Part shown: in pieces, positions 56,621-64,000 of the stretch | How the letters are laid out: every line of letters begins with the position of its first letter | Numbering within the stretch: the first letter of the stretch is position 1 | Assembly (NCBI GenBank): GCA_041398665.1 | Contig: JAWKUH010000022.1 | Span: forward strand, 24,200 to 88,199 | DNA length: 64,000 nucleotides | Reading direction: 5' to 3' | Source of the DNA: Rohdeia sp041398665 | GTDB taxonomy: Bacteria > Planctomycetota > UBA1135 > GCA-002686595 | Program-made: the position numbers and the translations under genes | Notes under the pieces: model-generated | The model's database searches: none | The model's input: the letters and a program-made list of their open reading frames with translations, nothing else | What the model was told of the DNA's origin: nothing

Positions 56621-58244
56621 GTGAGCGTGTTCCGCCGCGAACTCGAGGCCGCCGCGAGCGATCCCGCGGGGCGTCGCTGGGTCTTCGTTCCGTACGACCA
56701 ACTGACGGATCGCGTCGGCCCGCTCGCCGAGCACGACCCGAGCGAGCTCGGCGTCGTGCTCGGCGAGTGCCCGGCGAAGGCGGCGCGCCGCCCGTACCAC
56801 CGGCAGAAGCTCGCGCTCGTCCTCGCGAACCTGCGGCACTTCGCGCTCGAACAGGCGCGGCGCGGCGCGGCGGTGCGGCACGTCGTGAGTCGCGGCGACT
56901 ACGCCGACGCGCTGCGCGAGGTGTCGGCCGAGGTCGGACCGCTCGTCGTCATGCGCCCCGCCGAGCGCGAGCTGCGCGCGGACCTCGCGCCGCTCGTGGA
57001 GGAGGGGAAGCTCCGGTACGTGCGCCACGCCGGTTGGCACACGAGCAAGGACGACTTCGTCCACAGCCAGAAGAACGGCCCGCCGTTCCGCATGGACGCC
57101 TTCTACCGCGAGGTGCGTCGTCGGACCGGCTGGTCGATGACGGACGACGGCAAGCCGGTGGGCGGCCGCTTCAGCTTCGACGGCGAGAACCGCGAGACGT
57201 GGAAGGGGCGAACCGCCCGCGCCGCAGCCGCTCCGCTTCGAACCCGACGACGTGACGGACGAGGTGTGCGAACTCGTCGCGACGCGCTTCGCGAACCATC
57301 CGGGAGAACTCGTGACGCGCGACCTGCCCGCGACGGCGGACGACGCGGCGCGCGCGGTCCGGCACTTCCTGGAGCACGGACTCGAGCACTTCGGACCCTA
57401 CGAGGACGCGATGTCGCGCGACTCGCGCTCGCTCTTCCACTCGAGGCTCTCGGCGCTGCTCAACCTGCACCGCGTGCTGCCGCGCGAACTGTGCGAGACC
57501 GCGCTCGCGAGCGACGCGCCGCTGCCGTCGGTCGAGGGACTCGTGCGCCAGGTGCTCGGCTGGCGCGAGTTCGTGCGGCACGTGCACGAGGCGACGGACG
57601 GTTTCCGGAGGATCGACGCGCGCTTCGGCGGCGACGGGCGCGGCGAAGCTCCGCAGCGCGACGGCGCCGCGGCGCCGAGCTTCCTCGCGACGACGATGCC
57701 CTTGCCCGCCGCGTACTGGGGCGAGTCGTCGGGACTCGCGTGCCTCGACCACGAGGTCGCCGGCGTGTGGGCGAGCGGCTACGGCCACCACATCACGCGC
57801 CTCATGGTGCTCGCGAACGTCGCGACGCTGCTCGGCGCGGATCCGCGCGAGCTCACCGACTGGTTCTGGGAGGCGTACACCGACGCCTACGACTGGGTCG
57901 TCGAACCGAACGTGCTCGGCATGGGCACGTTCGCGGTGGGGGAGCTCATGACGACGAAGCCGTACGTCTCCGGCGCCGCCTACGTGCACCGCATGTCCGA
58001 CCACTGCGCGGCGTGCGCGTTCGACCCGAGGAAGGACTGTCCGCTGACGCCGCTCTACTGGGACTTCCTCGCGCGCAATCGCGAACGCCTCGACGGGAAC
58101 CGGCGCATGGCGCTCCCGCTGCGCTCGCTCGAGAAGCGCGGCGACGCGAAGCGCGCGAAGGACGCCGAGATTGCCCGGATCGTGCGCGCGCGGCTCGCGG
58201 CGGGTCTCGCCGTCGAACCCGGCCATCTCGCGGACGCGCCCTGA
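56621..58244 (+). CDS. Iron-sulfur bacterial cryptochrome/(6-4) photolyase-type protein (PhrB-like), one frameshift
   Basis: About 540 residues; GTG start. N-terminal DPRP domain: VFVPYDQLTDRVGPLAEHDP, YHRQKLALVLANLRHFALEQ, YVRHAGWHTSKDDFVHSQKN. The frame shifts at about 57205; the next frame continues EPPAPQPLRFEPDDVTDEVC to 58244. FAD domain: ALASDAPLPSVEGLVRQVLG, WREFVRHVHEATDGFRRI, SGYGHHITRLMVLANVATLL, FAVGELMTTKPYVSGAAYVH. The four Fe-S cysteines appear present: ACLDH, CAAC and DCPLTPLYWDF. The CAAC-to-Cys spacing is shorter than in known PhrB proteins. With the class II enzyme it would cover both UV lesion types. Confidence 0.85.
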
Positions 58245-58250
58245 ACGCGA

Positions 58251-58287
58251 GCGCCGCCGCCCCCGCGTCGAGCGGGGACGGCGGCGC
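58251..58287. terminator. Bidirectional hairpin between convergent photolyase and cytochrome genes
   Basis: GCGCCGCCG (58251-58259) pairs with CGGCGGCGC (58279-58287); an inner CCCGC/GCGGG adds a second short stem. It starts 6 bp after the photolyase stop. Confidence 0.6.
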
Positions 58288-58334
58288 GAAGGGAGCGCCC
58301 GGCGTCCGCCGTACGCTCCGCGTGACGCATCGAT

Positions 58335-60713
58335 CTACTGGATCGTCACCGCGACGGCATTGCTGCCGGGGAACGGCCAGGTGGTGTCCGGGTTGTAGCC
58401 GAAGGCCTGGAAGTAGAACGTGTTGGGGTTCAACCAGGCCGGAAGGTTCACGGTCAGCGACGCCGAGCCGTTGCCCGCGCCGGTGCCGCCGCCGAACGAG
58501 ATCACCGGCAACCAGTCGAAGTAGATCTGGTCGAGCAGCAGCGTGCAGTCCGGAGCGAACTCGAGGTTGCCCTTCGCGAAGCCGAGTCCGAGCACGCCGG
58601 CGGAACCGCCCCAGAACCCTTCGAAGTGGAACTGGATCTGGCCGCCGGGCGTCGGGCAGCCCGTGACGTCGAGCCGCGGCATCGAGCCGTTCGAACCGAC
58701 GCAGGGGAAGCCGTAGTTCTCGATCTTGCCCGCGCAGCTCCGCGCTCCGACCTGGATCGTCACCGTGGCGACGTTCGAGTCGGTCTTCCCGTCGAAGGCG
58801 GCGAAGTCGAAGCTGTCGACACCGACGTAGCCGTTCCGTGCGCGGTAGGTCGCCGACGTGCCGCCGGCGAACGCCACCGAACCGTGGTCGGGCTGGCGCA
58901 CGATGCGGTAGGTGAGCGGGTTCCCGTTCGCGTCGGTGGCGACGAGCGTCACCGGCAGGGCGACGTCCGTCGGCGTCTGCCGCGCCTGGTCCTGGGCGAC
59001 CGGTCGCGCGTTGTTCGGGCTGTTCTCGCCGTCCGGTCCGTTGTGGCAGTCGTAGCAGCTCACGAGGTTGCCGCGCTCGTAGGTGCGCGTGCCGAACTCG
59101 TTCGTGTAGCTGCGTTCGGACTGCGCCAGCGACAGCACCGTGCCGCGGTCGTTCGCGCCGTGGCACATGCGGCAGTCGGCGACGCCGTGCTCGGCGAAGT
59201 CGCCGTGCTTGCCGTTGGCCCAGGCCGCCGTCGAGGGGTGCATACCGTGCGGACCGGAGAGCAGGTCTTCGTCCTCGAGGCCGCTGTGGCACGTCGCGCA
59301 CTCGCTGATGGTGCCGATGTGGCCCTGGAGCTGGATCGACTGGACGTTGTCGTTCTCCCAACCCGTGGGCAGGATCGCGTGCGGCGAGCCGTGGCACGCC
59401 GCGCACTGCAGTTCGCCGTGGCCCGTCGAGAAGCGGTAGAGCGAGTAGCTCGCCACCGGTGTGTCGGCGTCGCTCGTGAAGAGCGCGTCGACGGCGACGC
59501 GGCGGTCGCCGTTCGGTTCGAACACGTCCGTGAAGCGGATCTGGCCGTTGTTGTGCGTCGCGCTGCCCGTGTGGCAGTTGCTGCACTCCGGTTCGTCGAA
59601 CCAGCCGTCGCGACCGGGTTCACCGACCTTCGCCATGTCGCCGTGGCAACTCTGGCACTGCATCGCGAAGTCGCCGTCCGGTCCGATGGCGCGACCCATC
59701 GCACCGCGCAGGCACTGCGTCTCCGTGCCGGGGTGGCACAGGTAGCACGCCGTGCGCGACGGGTTGTCGTCGAGCACGGTGCCGGTCTCGTCGTGGGCGG
59801 TGCCGTGCAGCTTGTGCATGGCCTCCGTCATCGGTTCGATGCCGGCGATGCCGGTGCCCGGCAGCGCGTTGGAGCCGTGGCACGCCGCGCACAGGATCGG
59901 GTGTCCGCTCTGCGCGCGCGCGAGCATGCCGGACGCACCGATGCCCGTCGACGCGAGCGCGTCGTCGTACTTCGCCTCGCCGAGGTGCCGGTCGTGCAGC
60001 GCGAGGATGTTGAGGCGGTCGTCGCGCAACGGGTCCGCGTCGTACATCCAGCCGCCGGCCGGACGGGCGGCCGGGTTCATGCCCGACGCGTGGCAACGGT
60101 TGCAGGAGAGCTCGCCCGACACCGGTGCGACCGTGACGGTCGAGGCGACCTCCGTTCCCGCACCGTTGCGCACCACGACGCGCAGCATCGGGTACGGGTT
60201 CTTCGTCAGCGTGTCGTCGTACGGCGTGAGCGGGATGCCCTCGCCGGAGTGCCAGTTCCACGTCGCGGAGGGGTGCATCGGCTGCGGCGTGTTCGCCGCG
60301 CCCGGCATCGCGTTCCCCGCGAGCCCCATGTCGGGCGGCAGCACCACGCCGAACAGGTCCTGGACGTGGTCCCAGAAGTTCGTCTTGCCGATCGACGTCG
60401 AGTTGAAGCTGCCGTGGGCGTCGGCCACCGCTTCGTACGTGACGGTGTAGGGGCCCGCCGTCGCGCTGACGAGCTGTCCGCCCGTCATGAACTGCGCGTC
60501 GATCGTGTTGTAGGGCGGGAGGATCGAGAAGATCGAGAAGTCGGGGTCGATGCAGTGCATCCCGAGGTCGTTCCACGCGATCACGCGCGGAGGACCGGAC
60601 GCGGCGAGCGCGGGCGCCGGCGCGGGGAAGAACTTCGGCACGAAGGACGCGACCGCCGCGCTCGCGAACGCGAGCGCCGTACCGGCCCGGACGAGGTTGC
60701 GGGGGGGAGCCAT
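58335..60713 (-). CDS. Exported nine-haem c-type cytochrome with C-terminal Ig-like domain
   Basis: 792 residues. Signal peptide with core AGTALAFASAAVASFV. Nine CxxCH haem motifs: CNRCH, CAACH, CYLCH, CQSCH, CSNCH, CAACH, CATCH, CRMCH, CYDCH, spread over residues about 205-560. An N-terminal domain without haem (IAWNDLGMHCIDPDFSIFSI, PPYNTIDAQF) precedes them. After the haems come a cadherin/Big-type domain (TLVATDANGNPLTYRIVRQP, YVGVDSFDFAAFDGKTDSNV) and a terminal beta domain of about 130 residues (GFWGGSAGVLGLGFAKGNLE). Likely periplasmic or surface electron transfer. Redox partner unknown. Confidence 0.88.
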   Translation of the reverse strand: MAPPRNLVRAGTALAFASAAVASFVPKFFPAPAPALAASGPPRVIAWNDLGMHCIDPDFSIFSILPPYNTIDAQFMTGGQLVSATAGPYTVTYEAVADAHGSFNSTSIGKTNFWDHVQDLFGVVLPPDMGLAGNAMPGAANTPQPMHPSATWNWHSGEGIPLTPYDDTLTKNPYPMLRVVVRNGAGTEVASTVTVAPVSGELSCNRCHASGMNPAARPAGGWMYDADPLRDDRLNILALHDRHLGEAKYDDALASTGIGASGMLARAQSGHPILCAACHGSNALPGTGIAGIEPMTEAMHKLHGTAHDETGTVLDDNPSRTACYLCHPGTETQCLRGAMGRAIGPDGDFAMQCQSCHGDMAKVGEPGRDGWFDEPECSNCHTGSATHNNGQIRFTDVFEPNGDRRVAVDALFTSDADTPVASYSLYRFSTGHGELQCAACHGSPHAILPTGWENDNVQSIQLQGHIGTISECATCHSGLEDEDLLSGPHGMHPSTAAWANGKHGDFAEHGVADCRMCHGANDRGTVLSLAQSERSYTNEFGTRTYERGNLVSCYDCHNGPDGENSPNNARPVAQDQARQTPTDVALPVTLVATDANGNPLTYRIVRQPDHGSVAFAGGTSATYRARNGYVGVDSFDFAAFDGKTDSNVATVTIQVGARSCAGKIENYGFPCVGSNGSMPRLDVTGCPTPGGQIQFHFEGFWGGSAGVLGLGFAKGNLEFAPDCTLLLDQIYFDWLPVISFGGGTGAGNGSASLTVNLPAWLNPNTFYFQAFGYNPDTTWPFPGSNAVAVTIQ

Positions 60714-61039
60714 GGGGCCTCCACGGGAGAGAGTGGTTGGTACCGCGGTGGTGGGGGCAGCGCGGGCTCGACCTGACTCTCCCCGACCCAGGGGTGTTCC
60801 GGGGGTGTCGGCTCGTTCATGGGCGACACGCGGGTTACGTCCGTGCCTCGGCCCGCTGCCGGGCCGCGCGCTCCCGCCTGCGATCCCCGCGGAACGCGGC
60901 CCCGATGACTACGCACCTCTCCTGCTTGCGGTACGGAACCGCAATTGAGACCCTACTCCCGTCCTTGCTTCCGTGAGTTCCGCCTCTCGGACCTTCTCCC
61001 CGGTTCGCGAGCGTCCATCGACCCTGCCTCGGACGAACG
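60714..61039. other. Divergent intergenic region of cytochrome and FG-GAP genes
   Basis: 326 bp without a convincing gene. An AT-richer patch at about 60930-60965 contains a small palindrome GCGGT-ACGGA-ACCGC (60929-60943) and a CTTGC/GACCCTACT arrangement. This is the likeliest promoter area, but no hexamer pair can be fixed. Confidence 0.4.
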
Positions 61040-64000
61040 ATGCACCGCTCTCCGTGTCTCGTCGCCGCCTTCGTCGCGGCGACCGTGGCCCCCGTGTGGG
61101 CCTTCTCCAACGACGACCTCCACCTGCCGGAGGGACTCTCCGCCGCCGACTGGGCCGCCGTCCGCGCCGACATCGATGCGCACCGGTACCAGGTCGCGCC
61201 GGTCGACGACGGTTTCGCCGTGCGCCACCCGCGCCAGGCCTGGACCGCGCGCTTCGACCGCCGCGGCCTCGCGCTCGAGCCCGACTCGGGCGCCTGGGCC
61301 TTCGGCCTCGAGCTCGCGGCCTACGGTGCCGATGGCGCCATGGCTCGCGCGGAGCAGCCCTCCGACGTGCGCGCCCTCGGTGCGCGCGTCGAGTACGACT
61401 GGAGCTCCGCGCTCACCGAGTGGTACGTCAACGACTCGCGCGGCGTCGAGCACGGCTACACCGTGCGGACGCGCCCCGTCGCCGGCGACGCGCCGCTGCG
61501 CTTCGAGCTCGACGTCCGCGGCGACCTCGCTCCGCGCGTGCACGCGAACGGACGCGACGTCTCGTTCCACGGCGCGACGGAGGACGGCCGGGGCGTCAGC
61601 TTCGACTACTCGGGCCTGATCGCCTTCGACGCCCTGGGTCGCGACCTCCCGGCGCACTTCGCGCTCGACGGTGACGACCTCGTCATCAGCGTCGACGATC
61701 GCGGAGCGACCTACCCGCTCACGATCGACCCGATCGCGCACCAGACCTACGTCAAGGCCTCGAACACGACCGCCGAGGACTTCCTCGGTTGGTCGATCGC
61801 GCTCGACGGCGACACGTTGGTGTGCGGCGCGTGGGGCGAGTCGAGCATCGGGACGGGCATCGACAACGGCTCCCCCGACGACGAGAGCAACGGCAGCTCC
61901 GGCGCCGTCTACGTCTACACGCGCACCAAGGTCGCGAACCAGGACGTCTGGACTCAGCAGGCGTACATCAAGACGGACAACCCCGAGCCGCTCGACAGCT
62001 TCGGCTGGTCGGTCGACATCGACGGCGACACGCTCGTCGTCGGTGCGATCTTCGAGGACTCGAACCAGACGAACGTCACCCCGAACGGTTCCGCCGACAA
62101 CTCGGCGGCCGACGCCGGTGCCGCGTACGTCTTCGTCCGCAACGCGGGCGTGTGGAGCCAGCAGGCCTACCTCAAGGCGAACAACGCCGGCGCGGGCGAC
62201 CAGTTCGGCTTCTCCGTCGCCGTTTCGGGCGACGTGATCCTCGTCGGCGCGAACTTCGAGGACTCGAACGCCGACGGCATCGGCGGAGCCCAGGGCAACG
62301 GCGCCCTGGACGCCGGCGCGGTCTACGCCTTCGTCAGGAACGCCGGCGTCTGGACCCAGGAGGCCTACATCAAGTCGTCGGCCTCCGACGCGGGCGACCA
62401 GTTCGGCTACTCCGTGTCGTTCGACGGCGACCTCGCGCTCGTCGGAGCTCCCTACGAGGACTCGAGCGCCACCGGCGTCAACGGGCTCCGCTCGGACAAC
62501 GCCGCGCCGGACGCGGGCGCGACCTTCGTCTTCACCCGCAACGCCGGGGTATGGAGCCAGACGGCCTACCTCAAGGCGTCCGACGCCGCGGCGGGCGACC
62601 GCTTCGGCTGTTCCGTCTCCCTCGACGGCGGTCGCGCGGTCGTGGGTGCGCCCGGTCGGTCGACGAACACCGGCGCCGCCTACGTCTTCGACCTCGTGGC
62701 GGGGGCGTGGGGGCAGTCGGCGATCCTGACCGCCTCGAACGGCGAGTCGGGCGACGAGTTCGGTTGCGCGGTCGCGGTCTCCGGACCTCAGATCCTCGTC
62801 GGTGCCTACTTCGAGGACTCGAACGCCACCGGGATCGACGGTGACGGGTCGGACAACAGCCAGATCTTCTCCGGAGCCGTCTACTCCTACCTCCTCGACA
62901 ACGGGACGTGGGGCCAGTCGGCGTACATCAAGGCGCCCAACACCGACATCGGCGACAACTTCGGTCACTCCGTGGCGATCCTCGGCGAGACCGGAGCGAT
63001 CGGTGCTCCGATCGAGGACAGCGCTGCGGTCGGCATCGACGGGGACATGACCAACAAGCGGGCGGGAGGCGCCGGCGCCGCTTTCGTCGTCTCGCTGCCG
63101 ATCCCGATGGAGCCTCCGGTCGTTCTCCCGCCGAACTGCGCGCGGAAGCCGGCCTCGGTGCTCGTGTTCCCGATCCACCGTTCGTCGCTCATGGACCCGA
63201 CGTTCTTCACGGTGCTCAACGTGACGAACACGAGTCGCGAGTGCGAGACGTGCCTGCACTACCAGTACGTGAACGTCGCTCCGCCGAAGTTCCCGTTCTT
63301 CTTCGCGGACTGCAAGATCGCGGACCGCGTGGAGTGCCTCACGCCGGCGGACACGCTCAGCGTCCTCACGAGCTGCCACAACTCCGCGACGAACGCGCAG
63401 GGCTACGTGGTGGTCTCCGCCCGTGATCCGGAGCTCATCGACACCAACTGGTCGTTCAACCACCTGATCGGTTCGGAGTACATCATCTCCGCGGCCGGCG
63501 GCATGTACGCCCTGCTCCCGCAGTCCATCTGCTCCCCGATCGACCCGAAGTTGCCGACCGACCTCGACGGCGACGGCAAGCTCGACTTCGACGGGAAGGA
63601 GTACTACGGCCTCGCCGACGAGCTCTACATCGACAGCTACACCGGCGCCTTCGAGGGCGACCTCGTGCTGATCAGCTTCCTCGGTGGCGAGTACCTCAAC
63701 GCGGTGGACTTCGTCATCTACAACGACGACGAGTTCCAGCTCTCGGCGAACTACACCTTCGCCTGCTGGACGCGCGTGCCGCTCGGCCAGATCTCGGGCT
63801 ACTTCACGCAGCTCGGGCTCGCGACGACGTCGACGGACCCGACGGAGCTCGACCTCAACTGCGACGGGCTCGAGGACCTCAACACGGGTTGGGCCATCGT
63901 CCGCGGCAAGAACGCCCTCTCCATCACGAGCGACGACATCGTCGACCCCGTGATCCTGGGCGCGCTGGCCAACGACAACTTGCAGAACTGGATGAACGCC
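61040..64000 (+). CDS. Secreted FG-GAP (beta-propeller) repeat protein, 3' partial
   Basis: 987 codons visible and still open at the window end. Signal peptide MHRSPCLVAAFVAATVAPVW. A first domain (residues about 20-230; WAAVRADIDAHRYQVAPVDD, YSGLIAFDALGRDLPAHFAL) precedes about seven integrin-type FG-GAP repeats, each with FGxSVxxxGDxxLVGAxxED and a repeating YVFxRNAGVWxQxAYxK blade (about 61745-63090). Asp/Asn-rich loops (DSNADGIGG, DDESNGSS) fit calcium sites. A Cys-containing domain follows (CETCLHYQYVNVAPPKFPFF), with a dockerin-like DLDGDGKLDFDG and DLNCDGLEDLNTGW. Surface or extracellular adhesion-type protein. The propeller is known; the ligand is not. Confidence 0.85.
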   Translation, partial: MHRSPCLVAAFVAATVAPVWAFSNDDLHLPEGLSAADWAAVRADIDAHRYQVAPVDDGFAVRHPRQAWTARFDRRGLALEPDSGAWAFGLELAAYGADGAMARAEQPSDVRALGARVEYDWSSALTEWYVNDSRGVEHGYTVRTRPVAGDAPLRFELDVRGDLAPRVHANGRDVSFHGATEDGRGVSFDYSGLIAFDALGRDLPAHFALDGDDLVISVDDRGATYPLTIDPIAHQTYVKASNTTAEDFLGWSIALDGDTLVCGAWGESSIGTGIDNGSPDDESNGSSGAVYVYTRTKVANQDVWTQQAYIKTDNPEPLDSFGWSVDIDGDTLVVGAIFEDSNQTNVTPNGSADNSAADAGAAYVFVRNAGVWSQQAYLKANNAGAGDQFGFSVAVSGDVILVGANFEDSNADGIGGAQGNGALDAGAVYAFVRNAGVWTQEAYIKSSASDAGDQFGYSVSFDGDLALVGAPYEDSSATGVNGLRSDNAAPDAGATFVFTRNAGVWSQTAYLKASDAAAGDRFGCSVSLDGGRAVVGAPGRSTNTGAAYVFDLVAGAWGQSAILTASNGESGDEFGCAVAVSGPQILVGAYFEDSNATGIDGDGSDNSQIFSGAVYSYLLDNGTWGQSAYIKAPNTDIGDNFGHSVAILGETGAIGAPIEDSAAVGIDGDMTNKRAGGAGAAFVVSLPIPMEPPVVLPPNCARKPASVLVFPIHRSSLMDPTFFTVLNVTNTSRECETCLHYQYVNVAPPKFPFFFADCKIADRVECLTPADTLSVLTSCHNSATNAQGYVVVSARDPELIDTNWSFNHLIGSEYIISAAGGMYALLPQSICSPIDPKLPTDLDGDGKLDFDGKEYYGLADELYIDSYTGAFEGDLVLISFLGGEYLNAVDFVIYNDDEFQLSANYTFACWTRVPLGQISGYFTQLGLATTSTDPTELDLNCDGLEDLNTGWAIVRGKNALSITSDDIVDPVILGALANDNLQNWMNA

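Overview
The window is very GC-rich and gene-dense. It most likely comes from a Planctomycetota bacterium, probably a deep-branching marine lineage. The evidence is the gene mix: secreted PKD-type and FG-GAP proteins, a YdjY-domain protein, HEAT-repeat proteins, a large multihaem cytochrome and a transmembrane Ser/Thr kinase. The phylum is an inference; no rRNA gene is present. No tRNA gene was recognised.

Layout. (1) 0-7.5 kb: the 3' part of a PKD/c-haem protein, an acidic tandem-repeat protein, two membrane proteins, and a lipoprotein joining YwqK/MORN-like repeats to a peroxiredoxin domain. (2) 7.5-37.4 kb: a complete type VI secretion system (T6SS) on the + strand. It runs kinase, FHA protein, TssJ-like lipoprotein, TssK, TssL, TssM, TagF, TssA, TssB, TssC, a second TssC-like protein, TagJ, TssE, TssF, TssG, ClpV, Hcp1, Hcp2, an Hcp-VgrG fusion, an unknown acidic protein and PAAR. 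(3) 37.4-40.85 kb: an insertion/repeat island with a 33-bp hairpin array, an intact IS110-family transposase, a decayed second IS110-like transposase on the minus strand, and nested palindromic repeats. (4) 40.86-45.5 kb: a likely T6SS cargo island, with an unknown Ala/Leu/Pro-rich protein (minus strand), a two-module protein ending in a zinc metallopeptidase domain (candidate effector), and a CpXC-type protein (candidate immunity or adaptor). (5) 45.6-58.2 kb: lipoprotein, NAD(P)HX dehydratase, HEAT-type protein, ThyX, YdjY protein, a cluster of modular palindromes, a second HEAT protein and two different photolyases. (6) 58.3-64 kb: a nine-haem cytochrome (minus strand) and a divergent FG-GAP surface protein that runs off the end.

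How it fits together: TssJLM is the envelope complex, TssAEFGK with VgrG/PAAR is the baseplate and spike, TssBC is the sheath, Hcp the tube and ClpV the sheath disassembly ATPase. The kinase, FHA protein and TagF form the post-translational switch; no PppA-type phosphatase gene was seen.

Caution for users: many genes at 2-21 kb and 44-58 kb are interrupted by one-base shifts that leave the protein readable in the next frame. The stretch at about 21.6-37.4 kb is clean. This pattern looks like assembly/read indels rather than true pseudogenes, so those genes are annotated as single CDSs with the break positions stated.
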